Source: Microbacterium testaceum (GTDB taxonomy: Bacteria > Actinomycetota > Actinomycetes > Actinomycetales > Microbacteriaceae). Taken from it: a stretch of 64,000 nt of DNA. The stretch is taken from contig NZ_CP121699.1 of NCBI RefSeq assembly GCF_029761935.1, positions 1,736,001 through 1,800,000 on the forward strand, given 5' to 3'. The notes below the pieces were generated by a model, which did not search any database, was not told the DNA's origin, and saw nothing but the letters and a program-made list of their open reading frames with translations. Shown in pieces: positions 39,268 through 47,859 of this stretch. The translations under genes and the position numbers were made by a program. Numbering within the stretch: position 1 is the first letter of the stretch; the number at the start of each line of letters is the position of its first letter.

Positions 39268-39819
39268 TCAGGAGTAGACGTGGGGTGCGAGCACCGCGAC
39301 GTCGCGCAGGTTGCGGTAGCGCTCTGCGTAGTCGAGGCCGTATCCGATGACGAAGTCGTTGGGGATGTCGAAGCCCACGTAGCGGCAGTCGACCTCGACC
39401 TTCATCGCGTCGGGCTTGCGCAACAGCGCCAGCACCTCGACCGACTCGGCTCCGCGCGAGGCGAAGTTCTCGAGCAGCCAGCTGAGGGTCAGGCCGGAGT
39501 CGATGATGTCCTCGACGATCAGCACGTGCTTTCCGGTGATGTCGGTGTCGAGGTCTTTGCGGATCTGCACGACGCCGCTCGAGCGGGTCGACGCGCCGTA
39601 GGACGACACGGCCATCCAGTCCATCGACACGTGCATCGGCAAGTGCCGGGCGAAATCGGCCATGACCATGACCGCGCCCTTCAGCACGCCCACGAGGACG
39701 ACGTCGCGTCCCTCGTAGTCGGCGGCCACCCGCGTCGCCAGTTCGGCGAGCTTCTCGTGGATCTGCTCCTCGGTGAGGAGGACTTCGCTGATGTCGTCGG
39801 AGATGTCGGCCGCGCGCAT
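39268..39819 (-). CDS. hpt: Hypoxanthine phosphoribosyltransferase
   Basis: 183 residues, typical of bacterial HPRT. The PRPP-binding motif VLIVEDIIDSGLTLSWL, the LVGVLKGAVMVMADFAR flexible region and the C-terminal VGFDIPNDFVIGYGLDY base-binding segment are all present. It salvages hypoxanthine and guanine. It follows tilS by 22 bases and precedes ftsH by 149 bases, the classic tilS-hpt-ftsH order. Confidence 0.97.
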   Translation of the reverse strand: MRAADISDDISEVLLTEEQIHEKLAELATRVAADYEGRDVVLVGVLKGAVMVMADFARHLPMHVSMDWMAVSSYGASTRSSGVVQIRKDLDTDITGKHVLIVEDIIDSGLTLSWLLENFASRGAESVEVLALLRKPDAMKVEVDCRYVGFDIPNDFVIGYGLDYAERYRNLRDVAVLAPHVYS

Positions 39820-39841
39820 TCGGAAAGTCTACGTCGGCGGA

Positions 39842-40840
39842 TCAGGATGCCGTGCGCGCGACGACCTCGATCCGGGCGCCGACGCGTCGAGCGAGGCACC
39901 CGGGCAGGTCGATGGGCCCCTGCCCCGTCCAGTCGGTCGCCAGACGGGCGACCTCGAGGGTCTGGGTGCGCGAGAGCGAGACGCCGAACTCGCTGTCGAC
40001 GACGTAGCGGATGATCCGGTTGCGCAGAGCGGCGGGGTTCGCGGCGAGGGCGGCGACCGAGATCGAGATCCCCGCCTCAGCGTGCTCGACGATGTCTTCG
40101 ATCGTCTCGTCGATCATGTCCTGGAAGGCGTCGGCGTCTTCGCGCAGTTGCTCGGCGGTGCGCGCGAGCGCCTCGGTGACGCCCGGTCCGAGCTCGGCCT
40201 CGAGCACCGGCAGCACGCGATCGCGTACCCGCACGCGCGCGAACCCCGGGTCGGCGTTGTGGGGGTCGGTCCAGGGGTCGAGCCCCGCGGCCGCGCACGC
40301 CGCGACCGTGGCGCGTCGGCGGACCGTCAGCAGGGGGCGCACCCACACCGGGCCCGTGGCATCCCTCCGCTGCGCGGGCATGCCCGCCAGGCTGAGCGCG
40401 CCGGAGCCGCGCGCGAGCCCGAGGAGGACGGTCTCGGCCTGGTCGTCGAGGGTGTGTCCGAGCAGGACGATCTCGGCGCCGAGGTCGGCCGCCGCTTCGG
40501 CCAAGCCGGCGTATCGAGCCGCACGCGCCGCGGCCTCGGGCCCGTCGGCCGAGCCCACCTCGACCCGCACGACCCGCGCCTCGAGACCGAGACCACGCGC
40601 CGCGTTCGCGGCGGCCGTGGCGATGGCATCCGATCCCTCCTGCAAGCCGTGGTCGATCACGATGGCGACGGCACGGATGCCGGCACGCGACGCCTCGAAG
40701 GCGGTCGCCGCCGCCAGCGCCAGCGAATCCGGGCCGCCCGACAGGGCGATGACGACGGGGCCGCCGGCCCGCGGGAGCGCGGCGCGGACGGCGCGGCGCA
40801 CCTCGGCGACGGAGGGGTCCAGGCCGGGGCGGTGATCCAT
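39842..40840 (-). CDS. tilS: tRNA(Ile)-lysidine synthase
   Basis: 332 residues, the short actinobacterial form without the extra C-terminal domain of Proteobacteria. The PP-loop SGGPDSLALA near residue 33 binds ATP, and GHTLDDQAETVLLGL and WVRPLL support the family. It turns the wobble C of tRNA-Ile(CAU) to lysidine so that AUA is read. Likely co-transcribed with hpt. A 203-base gap with an inverted repeat separates it from divergent ppa. Confidence 0.95.
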   Translation of the reverse strand: MDHRPGLDPSVAEVRRAVRAALPRAGGPVVIALSGGPDSLALAAATAFEASRAGIRAVAIVIDHGLQEGSDAIATAAANAARGLGLEARVVRVEVGSADGPEAAARAARYAGLAEAAADLGAEIVLLGHTLDDQAETVLLGLARGSGALSLAGMPAQRRDATGPVWVRPLLTVRRRATVAACAAAGLDPWTDPHNADPGFARVRVRDRVLPVLEAELGPGVTEALARTAEQLREDADAFQDMIDETIEDIVEHAEAGISISVAALAANPAALRNRIIRYVVDSEFGVSLSRTQTLEVARLATDWTGQGPIDLPGCLARRVGARIEVVARTAS

Positions 40841-40897
40841 GCCTCCACGCTATCGCCGGGCCGCGACGCCGCCGCCTGCGCGGCCCCGGACACGACG

Positions 40898-40964
40898 CAG
40901 GAGTTTCCCGCGGCGATGCCTCGCCGCTGCGCCTCGTCACCGCCCGTCGACCGCGAACTCCTGC
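40898..40964. repeat. Nested inverted repeat between tilS and ppa
   Basis: GCAGGAGTT (40898-40906) pairs with AACTCCTGC (40956-40964); inside lies a perfect hairpin GCGGCGA-TGCC-TCGCCGC (40911-40928). Both outer arms carry similar flanks (a CAC before and GCGG shortly after on their own strand). This is a looser member of the intergenic element group. Confidence 0.5.
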
Positions 40965-41043
40965 CGTGTGGTTCCGCGTGGGCGGCACGCGCCCGCCGGA
41001 CTAGGCTGGGCCGCGGAAATCCACAGATCTAAGGAGCACGAGT

Positions 41044-41577
41044 ATGGGCGCTTTCGACGCCGTCATCGAGATCCCCCGCGGAAGCCGCGTGAAGTACGAA
41101 GTCGACCACGGCACCGGCCGTGTCTACCTCGACCGCATCCTCTACACGGTGTTCGGCTACCCCGCCAACTACGGCTTCTTCGAGAACACCCTCGGCGAAG
41201 ACGGCGACCCGCTCGACGTGCTCGTGCTGCTCGACCGCGACCTGCACCCCGGCATCCTCGCCAAGGTGCGCCCGGTCGGCGTGCTCAAGATGAGCGACGA
41301 GGCCGGCGGCGACGACAAGGTCGTGGCCGTGCTCGCGAAGGACCCGCGTTGGGACCACATCCAGGACGTCGGCGACATCGACGAGTGGACCAAGAAGGAG
41401 ATCTCGCACTTCTTCGAGCACTACAAGGACCTCGAGCCCAACAAGTGGGTCAAGGTCGACGAGTGGGCGGATGCCGCTGAGGCCGAGCGTCTCGTGGCCG
41501 AGGCCTTCACGCGTTTCGACGAGCACGACGCTCAGACCAAGACGCAGGGATCGGGCGAGGCGCCGAACACCCTCTGA
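41044..41577 (+). CDS. ppa: Inorganic pyrophosphatase (family I)
   Basis: 177 residues, single-domain soluble PPase. Metal and substrate residues are in [39 protein letters not shown] (the family signature with three Asp) and KDPRWDH. It splits pyrophosphate to phosphate and drives biosynthesis. ATG 41044 is preceded by AAGGAG at 41031-41036. A strong terminator follows. Confidence 0.97.
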   Translation: MGAFDAVIEIPRGSRVKYEVDHGTGRVYLDRILYTVFGYPANYGFFENTLGEDGDPLDVLVLLDRDLHPGILAKVRPVGVLKMSDEAGGDDKVVAVLAKDPRWDHIQDVGDIDEWTKKEISHFFEHYKDLEPNKWVKVDEWADAAEAERLVAEAFTRFDEHDAQTKTQGSGEAPNTL

Positions 41578-41587
41578 TCTTCTCCAG

Positions 41588-41627
41588 ACGAGAAAACCCC
41601 CGGTCCATCGACCGGGGGTTTTCTCGT
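41588..41627. terminator. Bidirectional hairpin terminator after ppa
   Basis: ACGAGAAAACCCCCGGTC (41588-41605) pairs perfectly with GACCGGGGGTTTTCTCGT (41610-41627). The A and T tracts inside the stem base make it work in both directions, for ppa and for the convergent M23 gene. Confidence 0.92.
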
Positions 41628-41635
41628 GGGCTCGG

Positions 41636-43069
41636 TCAGACCGAGACGCCGCGGGCGCGCAACCAGGGCGCGGGGTCGGTGGTGCCGCCCCCGGGAGGGT
41701 AGACCTCGAAGTGCAGGTGGCAGCCGAAGGAGTTGCCGGTCTGACCGGTCGCGGCGATCTGCTGGCCGGCCGAGACGCGCTGACCGTACGACACGTAGAT
41801 GCCGCCGTTGACGATGTGGCCGTAGCCCGTTCCCGAGCCGTCGTCGTGCTGGATGCGGATGTAGTTTCCGAAACCACCGTTGACGCCGGCGTAGGTCACT
41901 CGACCTGAGGCCGCGGCGTAGATGGGCGACCAGCAGCTCGCGCCGAAGTCCAGTCCGAGGTGCCACGTGCTGGCGCAGTAACTGGAATTGCACTGGCCGG
42001 AGCGGGGGCCGTAGCCCGACGACGTGTAGGCCGACGAGGGACGAGCCCAGCCGGATCCGCCGACGCTTCCGCCGCCACCGCCACCGCCGCCGCCGCCTCC
42101 ACCGCCGCCGCCTCCGCCACCACCACTGTTCTGGTTGTCGCGGGCTTCCTGCTCGCGGCGGGCGCGCTCGGCCGCGTCACGGGCTGCGGCCTCTTCGCGG
42201 GCCTTGCGCTCGCGCTCTTCGCGTGCATTGCGCTCGGCTTCGACGCCGGCCTGGTAATCAGCCACGGTCTTGGCGGTCGTGTCCTGGAGGGCGGCGAGCT
42301 GCGCCTCGAGCACAGCCTGGTTGGCCTGCTGTGCGGCGAGGGCCTCCTGGGCCGCCTGGGCCGCCTGCTGAGCAGCCGCCATCTTCTCTTCGGCGATCTT
42401 CTGCAGACGGTCGCGCTCGGCCCGGGCGTCGTTGGCCTGGTTGCTGAGGTTCTTCGCGTTGTCGCGCGCCGAGACGGCCGCGGCGTACACCGACTTGTTC
42501 CGCTCGAGCAGCTTGTCCATCGTGCCGAGCTTGGCGAGCAGGTCGTCCGCGGATGCGGCCGAGCCTGAGAAGAAGAGGTCGAGCGAGGTGTCGTCGCCGC
42601 CGGAGCGGTACAGCTGCGCCGCGACCTTCCCGGCCTTGCTGGCGGCATCCATCGCCTTCGCCGCTTCGGCATCGGCCTGCTGCTGAATCAGCTGGGCCCG
42701 GTAGTCGGCATCCTGGAAGGCCTGCTGTGCGGCGTAGTACTCGTCGGAGCGGGCCTGGACCTCTGCCTGCGTGCGGGCGACCTCGGACTGCAAGCCCTGG
42801 ATCAGCCCCTGGATGCGCGAGATCTCGCCGGCCTTGGCTGCTTCGTTGGCCTTGGCGGCCTGCACGTCGTCCCACGAGGGGTAATCGGCCGCGACGGCGG
42901 GAGAGGAGAAGCCGGACGTCGCCGCGCCGAAGGCGCCCAGAGCGACAGCACCGAGGGCGCCGTACTTCAGCGCACTGCGCCGGTCGAAGGTGGGCCACAA
43001 ACGCCGCTGCTCGCTCGCCGTGGGGGCGCAGCCGCAGTCGTCAGTCTTATCAGGGGGCACGAGCGTCAC
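41636..43069 (-). CDS. Secreted coiled-coil M23 peptidase with polyglycine linker
   Basis: 477 residues from GTG 43069. An N-terminal twin-arginine-like signal (DRRSALKYG, then a hydrophobic stretch ending SSPAVAA) indicates export. Residues about 65-325 are a long coiled coil of the kind that activates or positions cell-wall hydrolases, followed by about 19 consecutive glycines and then a C-terminal LytM/M23 domain with the zinc site HLGLDFG and HLHFE. It probably cuts peptidoglycan in division, like EnvC or RipA partners. A Cys pair near the N-terminus (DCGCAP) precedes the signal. Confidence 0.92.
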   Translation of the reverse strand: MTLVPPDKTDDCGCAPTASEQRRLWPTFDRRSALKYGALGAVALGAFGAATSGFSSPAVAADYPSWDDVQAAKANEAAKAGEISRIQGLIQGLQSEVARTQAEVQARSDEYYAAQQAFQDADYRAQLIQQQADAEAAKAMDAASKAGKVAAQLYRSGGDDTSLDLFFSGSAASADDLLAKLGTMDKLLERNKSVYAAAVSARDNAKNLSNQANDARAERDRLQKIAEEKMAAAQQAAQAAQEALAAQQANQAVLEAQLAALQDTTAKTVADYQAGVEAERNAREERERKAREEAAARDAAERARREQEARDNQNSGGGGGGGGGGGGGGGGGGGSVGGSGWARPSSAYTSSGYGPRSGQCNSSYCASTWHLGLDFGASCWSPIYAAASGRVTYAGVNGGFGNYIRIQHDDGSGTGYGHIVNGGIYVSYGQRVSAGQQIAATGQTGNSFGCHLHFEVYPPGGGTTDPAPWLRARGVSV

Positions 43070-43283
43070 GGGACTACCTCATCTCACCGGGTCGCAACTC
43101 GGCTAACAGTAGCAACACGAGTCACACGCACAACAGGGCGAGTTCCCGCTGCCGCGGCCCATCCTGCGCCCTCGACACGCGCGGGAGCCGCACGCCACGC
43201 CCCGAATTGGCAATCTCCGAAGATGTGAAGTAGGCTCGGTCGTCGGCAAGCGAGGATGAAATCGCAAGGTTTCAGGCTCATCC

Positions 43284-43356
43284 GGCCCCATCGTTTAGCG
43301 GCCTAGGACGCCGCCCTTTCACGGCGGTAGCACGGGTTCGAATCCCGTTGGGGTCA
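43284..43356 (+). tRNA. tRNA-Glu (TTC)
   Basis: 73 bases: acceptor GGCCCCA/TGGGGTC, anticodon loop CTTTCAC with anticodon TTC, T-arm GGGTTCGAATCCC. First of three tRNA genes in one plus-strand run. Confidence 0.96.
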
Positions 43357-43386
43357 CTTTCCGGTGAAGTACAATTGAAAATGCAT

Positions 43387-43460
43387 GGCCCTGTAGCGCA
43401 GTTGGTTAGCGTGCCGCCCTGTCACGGCGGAGGTCGCGGGTTCAAGTCCCGTCAGGGTCG
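43387..43460 (+). tRNA. tRNA-Asp (GTC)
   Basis: 74 bases: acceptor GGCCCTG/CAGGGTC, anticodon loop CTGTCAC with anticodon GTC, T-loop TTCAAGT. It is 30 bases after tRNA-Glu. Confidence 0.96.
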
Positions 43461-43524
43461 CTCCACAGCGACGGGCCTTCTTTCGAGGAGGCCTTTCGTC
43501 TAGGAAGCGGCAGACATGCCGCTC

Positions 43525-43597
43525 GGCTCTGTAGCTCAGTTGGTAGAGCGCACGACTGAAAATCGTGAGGTCACGGGATCGACGCCCGTCGGAGCCA
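43525..43597 (+). tRNA. tRNA-Phe (GAA)
   Basis: 73 bases: acceptor GGCTCTG/CGGAGCC (one G-T pair), D-loop AGTTGGTAGAG, anticodon GAA in CTGAAAA, T-arm GGGATCGACGCCC. The T-loop ATCGACG departs from the usual TTCGA at its first position. A short AGCGGCA/TGCCGCT hairpin (43506-43523) precedes it. Confidence 0.95.
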
Positions 43598-43624
43598 CAC
43601 GGATGATCATTACAGTCATCCCAG

Positions 43625-43658
43625 AAACCCTCGCCTAGCTTCTACATGGCGGGGGTTT
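43625..43658 (+). terminator. Terminator of the tRNA cluster
   Basis: AAACCCTCGCC (43625-43635) pairs with GGCGGGGGTTT (43648-43658, one G-T pair) and is followed by a T-rich tail TGCTTTT. Confidence 0.85.
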
Positions 43659-43734
43659 TGCTTTTCCCGGATGCCGCTCTGCGTCGGCATCCCTCACTCG
43701 CTTCCGCCTCGCGAGCCGGCGTCTCACGCCGCAC

Positions 43735-43809
43735 CGAGAACAGGACACGCGTCGAGAACAGGCCGTTCTTCGCGATGACGCCCCGCTCTCGTGGCATCCC
43801 CTGTTTTCG
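43735..43809. repeat. Intergenic repeat element (CGAGAACAGG word)
   Basis: CGAGAACAGG occurs at 43735-43744 and 43753-43762 (period 18). The inverted form CCTGTTTTCG is at 43800-43809, and a degenerate inverted copy CCCGCTCTCG at 43782-43791, also 18 apart. Overlapping Arg-rich frames here look like artefacts of the repeat rather than genes. It fills much of the 413-base gap between tRNA-Phe and the exporter. Confidence 0.7.
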
Positions 43810-43920
43810 TGACGGCCCCGCTCCCCGCGACCGGCCCCGGCGCCGCGCCCACCGCGTGCCGCGCGGCGCCGCCCGCATAGTGCCCCCACAGCCGCGAGTG
43901 GTTCCGGACGCGGTCAGACA

Positions 43921-44010
43921 GCGCTACTATTAGTTGACTTTTAGCAAACACCTGGCGCTCGACTGAGCTTTCCCGAGCCGTCCGCCAGGCCTTCTCACGA
44001 AGAGGCCCCG
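43921..44010 (+). promoter_or_regulatory. AT-rich promoter region of the MFS exporter
   Basis: CTACTATTAGTTGACTTTTAGC (about 43924-43945) is strikingly AT-rich for this genome and contains TTGACT, a good -35-like word. No matching -10 is obvious. Drug exporters of this class are often controlled by a TetR or MarR protein binding such sites; no regulator gene is adjacent. Confidence 0.3.
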
Positions 44011-46089
44011 ATGTCAGACATCACCACTCGAACCAGGCGCGCCCATACTCCGCCCCCCGCCACGGGCGGCACGAACACCGTCATGACCCACCGCATGATC
44101 ATGTTCGTGATCTTCGGCCTCATGGCCGGCATGTTCCTCTCCGCCCTCGACCAGACCGTGGTCGGCACCTCGATCCGCACGATCGGCGACGACCTGCAGG
44201 GTCTGAGCCTTCAAGCCTGGGTCACGACGGCCTACCTGATCGTGTCGACCATCTCGACGCCGATCTACGGCAAGCTCTCCGACATCTTCGGTCGGCGCCC
44301 GCTGTTCCTCATCGCCATCCTCATCTTCATCATCGGATCGGTGCTCGCGAGCTTCTCGACCTCGATGGTCGAGCTCGCCGCCTTCCGCGCCATCCAGGGC
44401 CTCGGCGCCGGTGGTCTGATGTCGATGCCGCTGGCGATCATGGGCGACATCCTCGCCCCGCGCGAGCGCGCGAAGTACCAGGGCTACTTCCTCGCCGTCT
44501 TTGGCATCTCCAGCGTCATCGGCCCGCTCGTGGGCGGTCTGTTCGCCGGAGCCAGCCAGATCCTCTTCATCACCGGATGGCGCTGGGTGTTCCTCATCAA
44601 CGTGCCGATCGGCATCGTCGCGCTCGCGATCGTCTGGCGCTTCCTCCACATCCCCAAGCAGCCGCGGCACTCGGTGCGCATCGACTGGTGGGGCGCCACG
44701 ACGGTCATCGTCGCGCTCGTCCCGCTGCTCCTCGTGGCCGAGCAGGGTCGCGAGTGGGGCTGGGGCTCGCCGATCGCGATCGCCTGCTACGTCATCGGCG
44801 CGCTCGGCATCCTGGCCTTCGTCATCGCCGAGACCGCGATGAAGGACGACGCGCTCATCCCGCTGAAGCTCTTCCGCTCGCCGACGTTCTCGATGGCGAC
44901 CATCATCGGCGTGCTCGTCGGCTTCGGCATGTTCGGAGCGATGCTGACCCTGCCGCTGTACCTCCAGCTCGTGCTCGGCTCCTCGCCGACGCAGAGCGGC
45001 TTCGAGATGCTGCCGATGATCCTCGGCCTGATGATCGCCTCGATCGCGAGCGGTCAGATCATCGCGCGCACCGGTCGCTACCGCATGTTCCCGATCCTGG
45101 GTACGGCGCTGATGTCGGTCGGCTTCTTCCTGCTGACGTTCCTGAAGTACGACAGCCCCTACTGGCACGTCGCGATCGCGATGCTCGTCATCGGCCTCGG
45201 CCTCGGCCAGCTGATGCAGACGCTGACCATCGCCAGCCAGAACTCGGTGGGCCTGCGCGACATGGGCGTGGCCACGAGCGGATCGACGTTCTTCCGCCAG
45301 ATCGGTGGAACGCTCGGCACCGCGGTGCTGCTGTCGCTGCTGTTCACGCTCATGCCGACGAACATCATCGGTTCCTTCGCCGACCGCGCGACGCTCACCG
45401 ATGCTCTCGACGCGGCCCTCGACCCCACCGTGGCCTCGGCCCCCGCGAACGAGAAGATCATGTCGGGCATCTACACCCCGATCGTGTCGCAGATCGTCGA
45501 GGGGACCACGACGCAGCTGCAGGCCGGAGTGAAGCAGGCTCAGGATGCCGCGACCCAGGCCGTCGCGGAGCAGGTCGCGGCTGGTCGCATCCCGGCGTCG
45601 GCGCAGGCCGCCGCCACGCAGACGGCCGTCGCCCAGGCCCTCACCGCGGCCACGACGCAGATCCAGCAGCAGGTGCCGGTCGCGCGCGTCTCGTCCGACG
45701 GCACGGTCAGCCTGGACTTCTCGGATGCCGCGCAGCGTGCGGCCTTCGTGGACACCGCGGCCACGACGATCGAGGACCAGTTCACCGCGGGGGATGAGAA
45801 CACCTCGATCGGCGGTTCGACGCTCGACGACACCTCGTTCCTCGTGGGAGCCGACGCGCGGCTGACCAAGCCGTTCCTCGTCGGCTTCAACTCCTCGGCG
45901 ACGACGGTGTACTGGACCGCGATGGGCGTCGTGCTGCTGGCCTTCGTGCTGTCGCTGTTCTTCCGCACCCCGCCGCTGCGGTCGAAGTCGGCCCTGCAGG
46001 AGGCCGCCGACGAGCGCCGCGGCAAGGACAAGGAGGACGAGCGCGCCGAAGAGGCTGCCGCCCAGACCGGCGCGCTGATCGCTCCCTGA
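44011..46089 (+). CDS. DHA2-family multidrug MFS exporter
   Basis: 692 residues, long for the EmrB/QacA family (usually 480-540). About 14 helices are present: the first is MIMFVIFGLMAGMFLSALDQ with the DHA2 motif D1 LDQTVVGT, and the antiporter motif C appears near SVIGPLVGG. The excess length is a hydrophilic segment of roughly 165 residues (about 455-620), rich in Ala/Gln/Thr, between the last two helices, so it should lie outside the membrane. A charged cytoplasmic tail follows. ATG 44011 follows GAAGAGG. Substrate unknown. Confidence 0.92.
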   Translation: MSDITTRTRRAHTPPPATGGTNTVMTHRMIMFVIFGLMAGMFLSALDQTVVGTSIRTIGDDLQGLSLQAWVTTAYLIVSTISTPIYGKLSDIFGRRPLFLIAILIFIIGSVLASFSTSMVELAAFRAIQGLGAGGLMSMPLAIMGDILAPRERAKYQGYFLAVFGISSVIGPLVGGLFAGASQILFITGWRWVFLINVPIGIVALAIVWRFLHIPKQPRHSVRIDWWGATTVIVALVPLLLVAEQGREWGWGSPIAIACYVIGALGILAFVIAETAMKDDALIPLKLFRSPTFSMATIIGVLVGFGMFGAMLTLPLYLQLVLGSSPTQSGFEMLPMILGLMIASIASGQIIARTGRYRMFPILGTALMSVGFFLLTFLKYDSPYWHVAIAMLVIGLGLGQLMQTLTIASQNSVGLRDMGVATSGSTFFRQIGGTLGTAVLLSLLFTLMPTNIIGSFADRATLTDALDAALDPTVASAPANEKIMSGIYTPIVSQIVEGTTTQLQAGVKQAQDAATQAVAEQVAAGRIPASAQAAATQTAVAQALTAATTQIQQQVPVARVSSDGTVSLDFSDAAQRAAFVDTAATTIEDQFTAGDENTSIGGSTLDDTSFLVGADARLTKPFLVGFNSSATTVYWTAMGVVLLAFVLSLFFRTPPLRSKSALQEAADERRGKDKEDERAEEAAAQTGALIAP

Positions 46090-46108
46090 GCGGCGATCAC
46101 TCCGCAGA

Positions 46109-46146
46109 AGAAGGGCGGGGTCGTCGTGAGACGCCCCCGCCCTTCT
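46109..46146. terminator. Bidirectional hairpin terminator
   Basis: AGAAGGGCGGGG (46109-46120) pairs with CCCCGCCCTTCT (46135-46146) between the convergent exporter and the acyl-CoA ligase. Confidence 0.88.
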
Positions 46147-46172
46147 CGCATCCGCCACGGGACGAGATGACC

Positions 46173-47756
46173 TCACACGATCTCGCGGGCCCGCAGGTCC
46201 TTGCGCAGGATCTTCCCCGAGGTCGACTTGGGGATGACGTCGATGAACTCGACGCGGCGCACCTTCTTGTGCGGGGCCACCTCGCCGGCGACGAAGGCCA
46301 TCACGTCGTCGGCGCTCAGACCGGCCCCGGGGGCGGCCACCACGAACGCCTTCGGGATCTCCTCGCCGTCGTCGCCGCGGACGCCGATGACGGCGGCATC
46401 CTGGATCTTCGGGTGCGACAGCAGCAGGGCCTCGAGCTCCGCCGGGGCGATCTGGTAACCGTGATATTTGATGAGCTCTTTGAGCCGGTCGACGATCGTG
46501 AAGTACCCGTCGACGTGGTGGACGCCGATGTCTCCGGTGTGCAGGAAGCCGTCGGCATCCAGCGTCTCGGCGGTGGCGTCCGGACGGTTGAGGTAACCGA
46601 GCATGACGTTGGGGCCGCGCACCCAGATCTCCCCGGGTGCCGTGAGGCCGTCGTCGCCGTGCTCCTCGAGGTCGGCTCCGGTCTCGGGGTCGACGAGCCG
46701 CCCCTCGCAGTTCGGTATGAGCACGCCGACCGAGCTGACCGGCATGTCGGTACCCGCCGGGATGGCATGCGACACCGGGCTCAACTCGCTCATGCCGTAG
46801 CCCTGATAGAAACGCGCGCCGATGCGCCGCCCGGCGGTCTCGGCTGTCTCGCCGTCGAGCGGAGCCGCTCCCGAGAAGACGCTGTGCACGCTCGAGAGGT
46901 CGAACTGGTCGACGGCGGGGTGTTTGGCCAGGGCGACGGCGATCGGCGGGGCGATGAAGAGGAACGTGCACCGGTGATCCTGCACGGTGCGCAGGAACTC
47001 CATCAGGTCGAACCTCGGCATGGTGACGAGCGTCGCGCGCTGGCGCAGCGCGAGGTTCAACAGCACCGTCATCCCGTAGATGTGGAAGAAGGGCAGCACG
47101 GCGAGCACCCGATCGTCGCGGGCGATCTCGATGACGGCCCGGCACTGGTGCACGTTCGCGACGAGGTTGCGGTGCGAGAGCATGACGCCCTTGGGGACCC
47201 CGGTGGTGCCGGACGAGTACGGCAGCACCGCGATGTGGGTCGCGGGGTCGAAGCACACCTCCGGCGGGGTGCGGCCCTCGCCCACCAGCGAGCGCAGATC
47301 GGGATGCCCCTCCGCGCCGTCGAGCACGATGACGCGCTCGTCCGGGATGCCGACGGCGCGCGCGGCCTGATGCGCCTGAGGCAGCAACGGCGACACGGTC
47401 ACGAGCCAGGTGGCCGCGGCATCCCTCAGCTGTTTCTCGATCTCGTTCGCCGTGTACAGGGAGTTGATCGTGGTGATGATCGACCCCGCACGCAGGATGC
47501 CGTGGAACACCGTCGCGAACGCGGGGACGTTCGGGCACAGCATCGCGACGACGGTCTCGGTGTCGGCACCGCGGGCGGCCAGGGCCCCGGCGAACGCGTC
47601 GACCTGGGCGCGGAGGGCGCGGTAGGTGGTCTCGGCACCCCCGGCGGGATCCACCAGCGCGGCGCGATCGAGATCGGACTCCTCGAGCGATGCGAAGAGA
47701 TAGTCGTAGATGCTCTGGTCGGGGATCTCGATGCTCGGGTACGGGCTCTGGAACAC
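46173..47756 (-). CDS. AMP-binding acyl-/aryl-CoA ligase (4-coumarate-CoA ligase-like)
   Basis: 527 residues from GTG 47756, which has AGGGAGA upstream. ANL-superfamily motifs: P-loop YSSGTTGVPKGVMLSH, YQGYGMSE, GDIGVHHVDGYFTIVDR and the catalytic Lys in PKSTSGKILRKDL. Length and style match plant-type 4-coumarate-CoA ligases of actinobacteria. It activates an aromatic or fatty acid as AMP then CoA ester. The exact acid is not predictable. No pathway partner lies beside it; ChrA is upstream on the same strand. Confidence 0.93.
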   Translation of the reverse strand: MFQSPYPSIEIPDQSIYDYLFASLEESDLDRAALVDPAGGAETTYRALRAQVDAFAGALAARGADTETVVAMLCPNVPAFATVFHGILRAGSIITTINSLYTANEIEKQLRDAAATWLVTVSPLLPQAHQAARAVGIPDERVIVLDGAEGHPDLRSLVGEGRTPPEVCFDPATHIAVLPYSSGTTGVPKGVMLSHRNLVANVHQCRAVIEIARDDRVLAVLPFFHIYGMTVLLNLALRQRATLVTMPRFDLMEFLRTVQDHRCTFLFIAPPIAVALAKHPAVDQFDLSSVHSVFSGAAPLDGETAETAGRRIGARFYQGYGMSELSPVSHAIPAGTDMPVSSVGVLIPNCEGRLVDPETGADLEEHGDDGLTAPGEIWVRGPNVMLGYLNRPDATAETLDADGFLHTGDIGVHHVDGYFTIVDRLKELIKYHGYQIAPAELEALLLSHPKIQDAAVIGVRGDDGEEIPKAFVVAAPGAGLSADDVMAFVAGEVAPHKKVRRVEFIDVIPKSTSGKILRKDLRAREIV

Positions 47757-47859
47757 GGTTCTCTCCCTCGAAAACTGCCGCGGCGACGGTGCCGTGCGCT
47801 CATCCTGGCATCCGTGGGACGCGGTGTCATCCCGGACGGGACCGGCTCTCGGCGCCCGC

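Noticed and set aside
43642..43889. Short basic minus-strand frames after the tRNA cluster
   Set aside because: They lie in the CGAGAACAGG repeat element, have no ribosome site and show repeat-derived residues.
44014..47538. Very long minus-strand open frame opposite the exporter and the ligase
   Set aside because: It runs antisense across two well-supported genes; the Asp/Arg/His-rich composition is that of a high-GC shadow frame.
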